DNA from: Verrucomicrobiota bacterium
GTDB taxonomy: Bacteria > Verrucomicrobiota > Verrucomicrobiia > Limisphaerales > JAHDYP01
DNA: 64,000 nucleotides
Reading direction: 5' to 3'
Assembly (NCBI GenBank): GCA_023383055.1
Contig: JAHDYP010000004.1
Coordinates: 15,878 to 79,877 of the forward strand
In this document: piece by piece, positions 17,738 to 26,285 of the stretch
How positions within the stretch are numbered: the first letter of the stretch is position 1
How the letters are laid out: each line of letters begins with the position of its first letter
Program-made: the position numbers and the translations under genes
The notes under the pieces: generated by a model
Told to the model about the DNA's origin: nothing
Seen by the model: only the letters and a program-made list of their open reading frames with translations
Database searches by the model: none

Positions 17738-18934
17738 ATGGCCAACCCCGACGAAGTGACCCACGCTCCCGCCATCGGCCCGGCATCGACCCAGACTCGG
17801 CGCGCGGGCTCACTCAAGACCGGCGCCGGATTCCGGCTGGTCGGCCAACGCACCTCGGCTGTCGCGGCGACCGTGTGGCTCGCAGCAACCGCCCTCGGCG
17901 CCTCACCGTCCTGGACGGAGCTTCTGCAGCGGTCTGACGACTGGCACCGCGGAACCGCAGGTCGGCTTGCCACGGAACACGTGCTCGCCTGGCAGACGGC
18001 GGCGGGCGATTGGCCCAAGAATGTCGATACCACCGGCCCCGTCATCGACCCGAAGAACGAATACCGCGGCACTTTCGATAACGGCGCCACCACCCGTGAG
18101 CTGCGGTTCCTGGCCCGCGCGTACGTGGCGACCGGCGAAGACCGCGCGCGCCAGGCCGTGGTGCGCGGACTCGACCACGTGCTCTCAGCACAGTATTCCA
18201 ACGGCGGCTGGCCCCAATCTTATCCCCCGGGACCGGGCTACGCCCGCCACATCACGTTCAACGACGATACCATGGTGCGCCTGCTCGAGTTGGTGCGGGA
18301 TGTCGCCACGCGCGATGACTGGGCCTGGGTGGGAGAGGCTCACCGGCAGCGCGCCCGCGTCGCCTTCGACCGCGGAGTGCAGTGTATCCTCAAATGCCAG
18401 ATCCGCTCCGGTGGACGACTCACCGCCTGGTGCGCCCAGCACGACGAACTGACCCTGGAACCGCGACCGGCACGCAGCTACGAACTGGTCTCTCTCAGTG
18501 GCGCCGAAAGCGCGCGGATCCTGCGCTTTCTCATGAACCTGGAACCGCCCAGCCCCGAACTGGCCACCGCCATCGAAGCCGGAGCATCCTGGTTCGAGGC
18601 GGTGAAACTGACCGGCATCCGCGTCGAACAGGTGGCCAACGATCGCGTCGTCAAACCCGACACCACCGCACCACCGCTCTGGGCAAGGTTCTATGAACTC
18701 GAGACGCATCGGCCCATCTTCACCGGGCGCGACGGCGTCAAACGCTATACGCTGGCCGAGATCGAACGTGAGCGCCGGAATGGCTACGCCTGGTACGGCA
18801 CCTGGGGCGAAAGCGTGGCTCGCGATTACCAGGCCTGGCGGGCACGATATGGATCCATCAAACCCACGACCTCCTCTCTCGACGCTGATCAACCACCGTC
18901 CCGCGACCCACTGACCACCAGTCGCAACCCATAA
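17738..18934 (+). CDS. pelA: Secreted PL10 pectate lyase
   Basis: 398-residue polysaccharide lyase family 10 enzyme, which cleaves polygalacturonate by beta-elimination. A long charged n-region precedes a hydrophobic signal (AVAATVWLAATALGASPSW). Conserved PL10 blocks are present in order: WPKNVDTTG, GTFDNGATTRELRFLARAY, GGWPQSYPPGPGYARHITFNDDTM, LTAWCAQHDELTLEPRPARSYE and RFYELETHRPIFTGRDG. I prefer the ATG at 17738, since the earlier frame overlaps priA. The last roughly 15 codons are antisense to a SUMF1 remnant (18889-18960), so the native C-terminus has probably been replaced by read-through into it. The catalytic domain is complete before that point. Confidence 0.9.
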   Translation: MANPDEVTHAPAIGPASTQTRRAGSLKTGAGFRLVGQRTSAVAATVWLAATALGASPSWTELLQRSDDWHRGTAGRLATEHVLAWQTAAGDWPKNVDTTGPVIDPKNEYRGTFDNGATTRELRFLARAYVATGEDRARQAVVRGLDHVLSAQYSNGGWPQSYPPGPGYARHITFNDDTMVRLLELVRDVATRDDWAWVGEAHRQRARVAFDRGVQCILKCQIRSGGRLTAWCAQHDELTLEPRPARSYELVSLSGAESARILRFLMNLEPPSPELATAIEAGASWFEAVKLTGIRVEQVANDRVVKPDTTAPPLWARFYELETHRPIFTGRDGVKRYTLAEIERERRNGYAWYGTWGESVARDYQAWRARYGSIKPTTSSLDADQPPSRDPLTTSRNP

Positions 18935-18960
18935 CAGTGACAGCGAAATCCCGGCGCCCA
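18889..18960 (-). pseudogene. 3' remnant of a second SUMF1-type gene
   Basis: On the minus strand this encodes PGFRCHCYGLRLVVSG followed by SRDGG and a stop. That is the same C-terminal tail as the intact SUMF1-type gene at 21954, and the 72-bp copies (18886-18957 and 21951-22022) are about 90% identical. Of the six codon differences in the coded tail, five are synonymous, so the piece was once a coding paralogue rather than a non-coding repeat. An in-frame TAG lies just upstream and no further SUMF1 sequence remains. It overlaps the pectate lyase end in antisense. Confidence 0.65.
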
Positions 18961-19045
18961 GCGGGTCAGGAACTACCTGCTCACGGAAACCTGGACAAAA
19001 CTGCTCGAGGACGCCCTGCGTAGCGCAAGGCCTAAGAAGTCCTGA

Positions 19046-19084
19046 ATTGTAGGTTGCCGCCCGTTTTCGCAGCACGCCTACAAT
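19046..19084. repeat. Imperfect inverted repeat in debris zone
   Basis: ATTGTAGG (19046-19053) and CCTACAAT (19077-19084) are exact inverted repeats around a 23-nt spacer. It follows a short plus-strand open tail (18958-19044) that resembles the end of a protein but that I cannot identify. It may be the terminator of a lost gene or the end of a mobile element. Confidence 0.3.
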
Positions 19085-19232
19085 ATGTAGTCGGTGGCTC
19101 CGCACATAGCGCAAGCGATGATGGTCCGGTTGCGCGGATTGCTCCGGACATTCAAGGGGTCGATTGCTTCATGCCGCCAGTGTCTTCCGTGGCCGGAAGA
19201 TCGAACCGCTCATACCCCGCTTCCGATGTCTC

Positions 19233-19692
19233 ATGAGCAAAATCCAATGAGAATGCGATCCGGTCGAGCGCCCGTTCTGCGAGCAGCTCAAGGTAATGGG
19301 CTGGCAGTGGATCGAGGGCGACACCGACGTTCCCGAGTTTACCGAGCGGCAGAACTTCCGCGAGGTCTTGCTTAAAGGCCGGCTCGCCGCCGCGCTCCGC
19401 AAGCTCAACCTGCGCGATGGCCAGCTTTGGCTGGATGACGACCGCATCCGCCGCATCATCGAGAAGCTGGACAAGGCCGAGGGCCATCGCCTGATGGAGA
19501 TCAACGAGTCGGCCACCAAGCTCCTGCTCAAGGGCACGGAGATTGACGGTCAGCCGGATTGGATCTTCGGGCGCAATCACCCTGTGCGCTTCATTGATTT
19601 CGAGACCCCGGCCAACAACGATTTCCTCGTCCGCAACCAGTTCAAGGTGGAACTCACCAGCGGCCGCGGCCACGTCATCCCGGACGCGGTGC
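19233..19692 (+). pseudogene. hsdR: N-terminal remnant of type I restriction subunit HsdR
   Basis: The frame reads as the start of a type I restriction endonuclease R subunit: VERPFCEQLKVMGW, EGDTDVPEFTERQNFREVLL, then EGHRLMEINESATKLLLKG, FIDFETPANNDFLV and FKVELTSGRGHVIPDAV. The last block normally leads into the nuclease core (LFVNGIPL...EFKSP), but here it stops abruptly and the frame runs into the 3' end of the convergent PQQ gene within about 14 bases. An in-frame TGA at 19248-19250 follows a plausible ATG at 19233, so even the head is broken. The nuclease core, motor domains and partners hsdM and hsdS are absent. This is a relic of a lost restriction system. Confidence 0.85.
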
Positions 19693-19703
19693 CCGAGGCG
19701 TAT

Positions 19704-20744
19704 CTAACCCCCAATGCAATAGAGATATGCGTCCGAGCGGATATAGAGGCGACCACCGGCAATCGCCGGGCTGGCGTTGAACAGGCCGCGCGGTTCGAGG
19801 TCATTCGTTGCCAGGACTTCAAAGGAAGGCTTGGCCGCCAGCACATGCGTGCGGCCGCCCCGCTCCTGGTAATAAACCCGCCCCGCGGCCAGTACCGCCG
19901 AGGCATAAACTTCCCCCGCGCGATCCACCCGCTCCGAATAAACAAATTCACCCGTCTTCGCGTCGACACAGTGGGCGATTCCGGTGCTTTCGTGCATCCA
20001 ATACAGGTGCCCGGCATGATAAACCGGTGAGGTAACGTTGGACAGTTCGGTCTCACCGTTCACCGGCACCAGGAGAGGCGTGTTCCAGGCTTCCTGGATA
20101 TCGATGACGCGCCAGCGCTCCCGGCCCGTCTGGCGGTCCAGCGCGATCAAGGAGGCGCTCTCGGTGCTCGCGTTGATGATCACCAAGTCCCCGAAGAGCA
20201 CCGGTGAGGCGGCGGACCCCCACTCATGCAGTTCGCCGCCTACGTCCGCCTGCCAGAGTGGTTGGCCGTCGAGATCGAAGGCGAATACCCCCGACTTGCC
20301 GAAGAAAGCGTAAAGACGTTCGCCATCCACGACGGGCGTGCTGGACGCGTAACCGTGGTCTCCGCGAGAAATGCGGCCTTCCGGCAGCTTGGAAGGCACC
20401 GCCGTCTTCCACAAGAGGCTGCCGTCCGTCTGGCTCATACAGAGCAGTTCCCGCCGGACGGTGTCCAGAGTGCCGCTGTAGCAGGTCAAGAATACGCGCT
20501 CGCCGGCCACGACGGGGCTGGACGCGCCTTTGCCGGGCAAGGCCACCTTCCAGACCAGATTCTGCGCTGGTCCCCAGGTGAGAGGAACGTCCTCGTCCAT
20601 GCTGATTCCCAATCCGCCAGGACCCCGGAACTGGGGCCAGTCCGCTGCCATGGCTGCGGTCATCAGGAAGTGGATCAGCGCCATGACTGCGGTCAGGACG
20701 GTTGCGCGGATCTTCCGCCCCATCTCGGACGAGGTCGAGTTCAT
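19704..20744 (-). CDS. Secreted PQQ-like beta-propeller protein
   Basis: 346 residues. The signal peptide (AVMALIHFLMTAAMAA) is followed by the family opening DWPQFRGPGGLGIS. Repeated propeller blades appear as GKGASSPVVAGERVFLTCY, DHGYASSTPVVDGERLYAFFGKSGVFAFDLDG, WGSAASPVLFGDLVIIN, NVTSPVYHAGHLYWMH and the closing LYIRSDAYLYCIGG. No PQQ-ligating or heme motif is evident, so it is probably a structural or binding propeller of the type common in Planctomycetota/Verrucomicrobiota. Its start overlaps the stop of the upstream endonuclease/phosphatase gene by four bases (ATGA). Its stop lies only about 12 bases from the hsdR remnant, which marks a recombination junction. Confidence 0.85.
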   Translation of the reverse strand: MNSTSSEMGRKIRATVLTAVMALIHFLMTAAMAADWPQFRGPGGLGISMDEDVPLTWGPAQNLVWKVALPGKGASSPVVAGERVFLTCYSGTLDTVRRELLCMSQTDGSLLWKTAVPSKLPEGRISRGDHGYASSTPVVDGERLYAFFGKSGVFAFDLDGQPLWQADVGGELHEWGSAASPVLFGDLVIINASTESASLIALDRQTGRERWRVIDIQEAWNTPLLVPVNGETELSNVTSPVYHAGHLYWMHESTGIAHCVDAKTGEFVYSERVDRAGEVYASAVLAAGRVYYQERGGRTHVLAAKPSFEVLATNDLEPRGLFNASPAIAGGRLYIRSDAYLYCIGG

Positions 20745-21640
20745 TGGCGACGTAAAGCCGCGAAATCGGCCACGACCGGCAAGTGATCGCTCAAGGCAAA
20801 TGACCGTTCGTCGGCCGGGTTTGTGCGGAAAGCCCCTTCGAACAGGATGCGGCAGGCCTGTCGACGGGCGGCGAGCGCCGCATTGCTCCAGATGTAATCG
20901 ATGCGGGCCCGGGGGCTGGTGCTGGGGATCGTGAACGACGTCGAACCCTCGCCCGCCACAAAGGCATCGACCAGACCGGCCGCCTGCCAGCGGGGATATT
21001 CCGGACCTTCGGGTTCGTGATTCAAATCGCCCTGGAACAACAACGGCCCCTCGGCGGCAACATCGGCGGCCATGGTGGCGAGCGCCTCGGTCACTTCCCG
21101 GGCCCGCACCGCGGCATCACTCGGATGCAGATGGGCGCTGTAAAGCGTCAGGCGACTGCCCGAGATGTCGAGCACCGCGCGGCCCCAGTGGCGGGTGAAC
21201 AATCCCCTCGGTCTCGGACCTTGCACCAGCGGACAGTTCTGCGACTCGAGGATCTTGAATCGGGAGATCACGGCGCCCGGAAAGCCTCCGGGAAAGTAAG
21301 TGTAATGCCGTCCCATGGCCGCGGCAATGGCCGCCACCATCTCTTCGGAGGGTGACTCCTGAAAGGTGACGATGTCCGGCGCGTAAAGCCCAAGCTCAAG
21401 GGCCATGCGCTGGACCATTTGCGGCCGTGCCTGCACGAGTCGAGCTCGGTTGGGCTCGGTCTCGGGGTATCCTTTACAGGCCAGGACATTGTAAGAGAGG
21501 GTCCGTAGGCCGACCTGCTCCGCCTGGGCCAGCGCACTTCCGGGCAACAGGGCAGTTCCCAGCAGTCCAGTGCCCGCGAACAAGAAACCGCGTCGACAAA
21601 TCGTGACCGAATCCGCCTGCTCAATTCGGGGTGTCAGCAT
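20741..21640 (-). CDS. Tat-exported endonuclease/exonuclease/phosphatase family protein
   Basis: 299 residues. The start carries a twin-arginine signal (CRRGFLFAGTGLLGTALLPG, then ALAQAE), so the folded protein is exported. The metal-dependent EEP fold is complete: LSYNVLACKG, TFQESPSEE with the Mg-binding Glu, a mid HLHPSD block, FQGDLNHEP, ARIDYIWSN and the terminal LSDHLPVVADF with the catalytic Asp-His. Substrates of exported EEP proteins include nucleic acids, sphingomyelin and sugar or inositol phosphates; here the substrate is open. It is the first gene of a two-gene unit with the PQQ-like protein. Confidence 0.85.
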   Translation of the reverse strand: MLTPRIEQADSVTICRRGFLFAGTGLLGTALLPGSALAQAEQVGLRTLSYNVLACKGYPETEPNRARLVQARPQMVQRMALELGLYAPDIVTFQESPSEEMVAAIAAAMGRHYTYFPGGFPGAVISRFKILESQNCPLVQGPRPRGLFTRHWGRAVLDISGSRLTLYSAHLHPSDAAVRAREVTEALATMAADVAAEGPLLFQGDLNHEPEGPEYPRWQAAGLVDAFVAGEGSTSFTIPSTSPRARIDYIWSNAALAARRQACRILFEGAFRTNPADERSFALSDHLPVVADFAALRRQ

Positions 21641-21953
21641 GCTGACGATGATAGGTGCGCTGCGCCGAATCCGGCAAGGAGATCCAGCCGGAGTTCATGG
21701 CCGGAGCCGGCTGCGTACCCTCGATCATCGTCAGCCAGGACATCGATGGGGGAGGCGGCAGGGATGAGCCGGAACGAAACTACGATTGGCCCGTGGCATG
21801 TAGATGCGGTAGTTCTTGATATTCCCGGCTTACAGCCAAAAAGAAGGGGGGCAAAACGACCTATAACAACACCTTGTATCGTTAACGAAATCGGCAACAG
21901 CCTCGCCTTCAAACTGTTGCTCAGGTCCGACCCCGATCCACACCGATCCACGA
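21641..21953. other. Intergenic region without a recognisable gene
   Basis: About 310 bases between the endonuclease/phosphatase start and the SUMF1-type stop. Short frames exist on both strands, but none shows family motifs, a signal peptide or a credible start. The right edge merges into the 72-bp block shared with 18886-18957. It probably holds the promoter of the endonuclease/PQQ pair and decayed sequence. Confidence 0.5.
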
Positions 21954-22961
21954 TCATCCGCCGTCCCGCAACCCGCTGACCACCAGTCGCAACCCATAAC
22001 AATGACAGCGAAACCCCGGCGCGCTCATGTAACGGGCCGATACCCGGCAATACTTGTCGCTGCTGATCCAACTCCCGCCCCGGATCACCCGGCCCGGGCC
22101 GCGCGCAGGGCCGCGCGTGTTCGCCGCCCGCGCTTCCGGCGCCTCATACCACCGGTCGTCATACCAATCCCAGCACCATTCGGCGACATTACCCGCCATG
22201 TCGTACAGGCCGTAACCGTTGGCCATATCGACGCCCGCCGGTTCCTGGCTGCCGCGGTAATACCCCACCGGCGTGGTGGCGCATACCGGCTCGGCATCAT
22301 AAGGATCGCCGCTCTCCCAGTAATTGGCCCGCCCGCCGTCAAAGTGCGGCGCGAACTGCCCTCCCGGGCTTGGCCAGGGATAATGCTGCGATTCCAGCCC
22401 GCCCCTCGCCGCCCATTCCCACTCCGCTTCCGTCGGCAACCGGAAACCATCCGCCTCCCAATCCACCGCTTCGGCGGGTGGATCGATCTCCCCTTTCCGG
22501 TAGACGGCGCTGCGCGCGGCATCGGTGTAGTATACCGGTGTGCGCCCCATCATTTCGGAACGCGCGTTCGCCCACTTCACCGCGTCGTACCAGGTGACAT
22601 TGCAAACCGGATGATCGGGCGCGCGCGGCGGTTCGATCGCTGCCGAGCCTTCGAATTCATAGCCGGCGCCCAAGGCCCACTGGTACACCTCCAGCCAATG
22701 CGCCCAGGTCACCTCCGTCCGATCCAGGTAAAACGCGTCCAGCGACACCTCATGCACCGGCCGTTCGTCGGCATATCCCGCCCCGGAATGATCGCCCATC
22801 CGCAGGGTGCCGGCGGGGATGTAAACCAGCGCCGACGCCGGACCGACCCGCGGGTGGTCACTCCCGGCTTCGACGACCGCTTGCGGCCCCGGGGTCGTGC
22901 ACCCCGCGGTCAAAACAAGCAACCCAACCGTTCCGATCAACTTCACCCACCCGGCCGTCAT
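21954..22961 (-). CDS. SUMF1/FGE-type lipoprotein
   Basis: Predicted lipoprotein of about 335 residues with a formylglycine-generating-enzyme (SUMF1) fold. The start at 22961 gives a compact lipoprotein signal (MTAGWVKLIGTVGLLVLTAGC, lipobox LTAGC); 22982 is an alternative 7 codons upstream. The frame continues through a tRNA gene, which cannot be coding. Family blocks: VYIPAGTLRMGD, DERPVHEVSLDAFYLDRTEVT, NVTWYDAVKWAN, FRLPTEAEWEWAARGG, YGLYDMAGNVAEWCWDWYD and RVIRGGSW. True FGEs use two cysteines near the C-terminus; here FRCHCYG has two cysteines two residues apart, an arrangement I cannot equate with the FGE pair. It may activate sulfatases or simply bind a ligand. No sulfatase gene lies in the window. 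Confidence 0.85.
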   Translation of the reverse strand: MTAGWVKLIGTVGLLVLTAGCTTPGPQAVVEAGSDHPRVGPASALVYIPAGTLRMGDHSGAGYADERPVHEVSLDAFYLDRTEVTWAHWLEVYQWALGAGYEFEGSAAIEPPRAPDHPVCNVTWYDAVKWANARSEMMGRTPVYYTDAARSAVYRKGEIDPPAEAVDWEADGFRLPTEAEWEWAARGGLESQHYPWPSPGGQFAPHFDGGRANYWESGDPYDAEPVCATTPVGYYRGSQEPAGVDMANGYGLYDMAGNVAEWCWDWYDDRWYEAPEARAANTRGPARGPGRVIRGGSWISSDKYCRVSARYMSAPGFRCHCYGLRLVVSGLRDGG

Positions 22962-23257
22962 CCTGGAATCCCCGTGACTCATCCCGCCGACGATACCCCT
23001 CTGGCCGCGCGATGTCGAACCGCGCAGGGCGGCTACTCCGAACAGAGCCCGTACCAGATCGTCACCGGGGGCAACGGAACCACGAACGCGCCGCTCCCGT
23101 TTCTCGCAGCACCCGTTGATCGCCTTCCCGTTGAAGTGCCGGCTGAAGTTCTTCAGGCAGCTATTCTTGCGGAGGACCGAGCCGCTGTTGAGTGAGTTCT
23201 GGTGCCAGGCCAGATACTTCTGACCGATGCAAGTTACGGCCAGAAAACCATAAGGAG

Positions 23258-23333
<76 letters not shown>

Positions 23334-23430
23334 AGGCCAAGGAAGCGGAATTGAACTGAGTGCCGGGCGGTTTGGCAAGGGATATCTGCGCCCGTGTCCC
23401 TTTCAATCGCCGGAGTCCAGTGCTCATCAA

Positions 23431-23583
23431 TTCGCGCTTAACAAGTTGCTGGTGGTGATCGCGATCATTGCGATTCTCGCCGGGCTGCTGCTGCCAGCCC
23501 TGAGCCAGGCCAAGTCCCGCACGAAAGTGGCGAACTGCACGAGCAATTACCGTCAGTGGGGACTCGCGGCGACGTTTTATTGA
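23431..23583 (+). pseudogene. Degraded prepilin-like N-terminal fragment
   Basis: The frame reads [18 protein letters not shown] and continues [27 protein letters not shown], then a stop. This is the type IV prepilin/pseudopilin N-terminal helix found intact at 31052, but the processing motif FTLIELLVV has become FALNKLLVV, there is no start codon or leader upstream, and the protein ends just after the helix. The rest of the pilin is missing. The 114 bp after it hold no gene. Confidence 0.65.
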
Positions 23584-23697
23584 GCCGGGCCAGGTGCGAT
23601 CTGGCGGAGCAACCCGCGTCCCCCGACGTCAGCACGCGCCAAGCGGCGTTGGCGCGCGCACGCGCGACTCCATTTCGGCGTCGGATACACCGGGAGC

Positions 23698-24678
23698 CTA
23701 CGCGCCCCTCCCCATGGCCGCACGGATGGCGGCGTAGCCTTTGCGGCAGGCGTCGTAAGGGTCCGGGATTTCCCAGGCGTCGATCATGATCCAGCCACGG
23801 AATCCGCCATCGCGCAGCAGGCGCAAGGATGTCGGAATGTTGGCATGACCATCGCCGCAAGCCAAGTGCTTCGAGGTGCCGCCATCGCGCAGGGTGCCGT
23901 CGGTGTCGGTCAGGTGGAGGTAACCGATGTTCGAGACGCCGACGCGCTCGAGGAGTTCGTGCGGGCGACCGGTCGAACCGTTCATGAGATCGAAGTGGCT
24001 GGGATCGTAGATCACCTTGAGGTTGGGATGATTCGCGCCTCGATGAATCCGGAGCAGATGATCGGGCGTGTTGAACACAAACGGCGGTTCGATCTCGAAG
24101 GCGGCCACGATGCCCTCATCGGCGGCGATCCTTCCCGCGTCATGAAACGAACCGGCCAACCGGTCGATCGCCTGGTCGATCGTCTGCTCGCCCAACCCGC
24201 CGCCCGGCCAAAGTCCCACGCAAGCGCAGCCCAGCTGCCGGGCGAGCCGCACCCGGGCGCCAAACTGCTCGAGCCAGCGCCGGCGGACGGCCGCGTCGGC
24301 AGCGAACGCGCCATCGGCGCCCAGTTGGATCGAGAAGATGCGCAGGCCGAAACCGTCATAGAGCCGGCGCAACGCGCGGATGCGTTCTGTCTCCTCCGGA
24401 TCCGGATAGCCGCCCATCGGCCAGTCGGAGACGAGCTCGATTCCGTCGAACCCGGTGCGAGCCGCGAAGTCGAGCACTTCCCAGATCGGGTAAGTCTTGC
24501 GGTATTTGTGCGTGCCGGATTGGAAACCGTTGAGGCCGACCGCCGTCTTCCAGTCCGTGGTCGGCACGGCGGGTGCCGCGGCGGTCCGGCCGGTTGACTT
24601 GAGTGCCAGCGGGAGGGTGGCAGCCAGCGTTAAGGTTCCGATGAAGTCACGACGACTGGCTTTCGAAGACTCGATCAT
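23698..24678 (-). CDS. Tat-exported sugar phosphate isomerase/epimerase
   Basis: 326-residue xylose-isomerase-like TIM barrel (AP endonuclease family 2 fold). I chose the ATG at 24678, which begins a twin-arginine signal (ASRRDFIGTLTLAATLPLALK). Barrel landmarks with metal-binding acids: GFDGIELVSDWP, VAAFEIEPPFVF, LKVIYDPSHFDLMN, IGYLHLTDTDGT and FRGWIMIDAWE. These periplasmic isomerases are frequent in Verrucomicrobiota/Planctomycetota sugar loci, but individual substrates are mostly unknown. It lies 34 bases downstream of the SSS symporter and in its transcript direction, so it may act on the sugar that symporter imports. Confidence 0.85.
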   Translation of the reverse strand: MIESSKASRRDFIGTLTLAATLPLALKSTGRTAAAPAVPTTDWKTAVGLNGFQSGTHKYRKTYPIWEVLDFAARTGFDGIELVSDWPMGGYPDPEETERIRALRRLYDGFGLRIFSIQLGADGAFAADAAVRRRWLEQFGARVRLARQLGCACVGLWPGGGLGEQTIDQAIDRLAGSFHDAGRIAADEGIVAAFEIEPPFVFNTPDHLLRIHRGANHPNLKVIYDPSHFDLMNGSTGRPHELLERVGVSNIGYLHLTDTDGTLRDGGTSKHLACGDGHANIPTSLRLLRDGGFRGWIMIDAWEIPDPYDACRKGYAAIRAAMGRGA

Positions 24679-24712
24679 GGGCCGATCATGCCGCGGCGCC
24701 CCCGGTTTGTCG

Positions 24713-26245
24713 CTACCAGAAGATGACCAGGAACAGCACCACGCCCGCGATGACCGCCGCGCCGCAAAGCTTGACCCAGGGCGAGGTGGCGGCGTCATAC
24801 CCGGGTCGTTCCGGCAGCGCCTTGGGCTCCTTCAACGGTCTCCAGAGCGTGATCAGTCCCATCGCCAGGATCAGCAGCATGAAGGTGACCGCCACCTGGA
24901 TCAGGAAATTCACTTCGGGGAGCGCGGCCTGGAAAACCCCGTAGAGGATCGGGCCGCCCAACAGCGCCACCACCCCGGCAGAGCCCGGCGCCTGGCGCAC
25001 CACCAATCCGAAGAGGAACGCCGCCACGATTCCGGGCCAGATGTAACCCTGGAACTGCTGGATGAACTGGAACACCCCGCCGAACTTCGGGTCCGCCAGT
25101 CGCGGGGCCAGGCTGCAGCCGACCAACACACAAACCACCGTCACGATCCGGCCCACGACCACCAACCGCCGCTCCGGCGCCCCGCGGTCGAGGAGTCGAT
25201 GATATACGTCCATGGTGAAGATCGTGGAAGCGGAATTGATCATGGAAGCGAGGGAACTGACGACGGCACCCGCGATGGCGGCCAGCATGAACCCGCGCAG
25301 GCCGGCGGGCACCAGGCGCTTGATGAGGGTGGGAAAGGCCTCGTCCGGCTTGGCCAATTCCGCCCCGTACAGTTGGGCGGCCATGATACCGGGCATGACG
25401 ATGGCAAACGGCACCAACAACCAGAGCGCACCGGCGAAGATGACGCCGAGCTGGCCGTCGCGCAACGATCGGGCCGCCAGGTTCCGCTGCACGATGAACT
25501 GGTTCAATCCGCAGTAATAGACAATCACGATCGGCATGCCGGTAACCACCCCGGTCCATGGCAGACTCGGGTGATCCGCCGGCAGTACCATGTGCAGCTT
25601 GTCGGCGTTCGCCGTCGCGAAGGCCGTCCACCCGCCGCACGCGTCGAGGCCCAAAGCGAAGATGATCCCCCCCCCGGCCAGCAGCGCCAGCCCCAGGAAC
25701 AGATCCGCCCAGGCCACCGCCTTCAGTCCGCCCCAGGTGGTGTAAAAGCCCGCCACGATCCCCACCAGCCAGACGGCCAGGCGCAGGTCCACCCCGAAAA
25801 TCGCGTTCAGGGTCAGCCCTCCCGAATAGAGCACCGCCGTCAGCAGGACGGTCGTGTAGATGATCACCGTCAGGATCGCCATGATCGACCGCGCCGCCGC
25901 GTTGTAGCGGTACTCGAGAAACTCCGGCATGGTGTAAATCCCGGCCCGCAAGAACCGCGGCAGCAGCGTGAACGCGATCAGCACGATGCCCACCGAACCC
26001 GACAACTGCCACGCGCTGACCCCCAAACCCACGTCGCCGGCGCCTTGTCCGGCCATGCCGACGAACTGTTCGGTCGAGATGTTCGCCGCCACGATCGAGA
26101 TGCCGATCAACGGCCAGGCCAGCGAACGGCCGCCGAGGAAATAGCCGGCACTGTCTTTCTTGCCGCGGCTCTTCAAGAAACTGATGGCCAGCACCGCGCC
26201 GTAGAACCCCGCGATCACCAACAGATCCAACATGTGGATTTCCAT
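24713..26245 (-). CDS. SSS-family sodium/solute (sugar) symporter
   Basis: 510-residue LeuT-fold sodium symporter with about 13-14 membrane segments. Family blocks include GKKDSAGYFLGGRSLAWPLIGISIVAANIS, GMAGQGAGDVGL, GIYTMPEFLEYRYN, the TTWGGLKAVAWAD helix, YYCGLNQFIVQRNLAA and the SSLASMINSASTIFTMDVY sodium-site helix, all typical of SGLT-type sugar carriers. A good ribosome site (AAGGAA) precedes the ATG at 26245. It follows the GH27 alpha-galactosidase by 40 bases and precedes the isomerase, which suggests import of galactose or the trimmed oligosaccharide. Confidence 0.92.
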   Translation of the reverse strand: MEIHMLDLLVIAGFYGAVLAISFLKSRGKKDSAGYFLGGRSLAWPLIGISIVAANISTEQFVGMAGQGAGDVGLGVSAWQLSGSVGIVLIAFTLLPRFLRAGIYTMPEFLEYRYNAAARSIMAILTVIIYTTVLLTAVLYSGGLTLNAIFGVDLRLAVWLVGIVAGFYTTWGGLKAVAWADLFLGLALLAGGGIIFALGLDACGGWTAFATANADKLHMVLPADHPSLPWTGVVTGMPIVIVYYCGLNQFIVQRNLAARSLRDGQLGVIFAGALWLLVPFAIVMPGIMAAQLYGAELAKPDEAFPTLIKRLVPAGLRGFMLAAIAGAVVSSLASMINSASTIFTMDVYHRLLDRGAPERRLVVVGRIVTVVCVLVGCSLAPRLADPKFGGVFQFIQQFQGYIWPGIVAAFLFGLVVRQAPGSAGVVALLGGPILYGVFQAALPEVNFLIQVAVTFMLLILAMGLITLWRPLKEPKALPERPGYDAATSPWVKLCGAAVIAGVVLFLVIFW

Positions 26246-26285
26246 AAACCGTTTCCTTCAATCCCACCCGGGGCAGCCGCAGTCG

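Noticed and set aside
21746..21979. 77-codon plus-strand frame before the SUMF1 stop
   Set aside because: No motif, and its end overlaps the conserved SUMF1 tail on the other strand.
18898..22022. Reading the 72-bp duplicate as an attachment-site pair of an integrative element
   Set aside because: No integrase or tRNA end is involved and the differences are synonymous, which fits a paralogue relic better than att sites.
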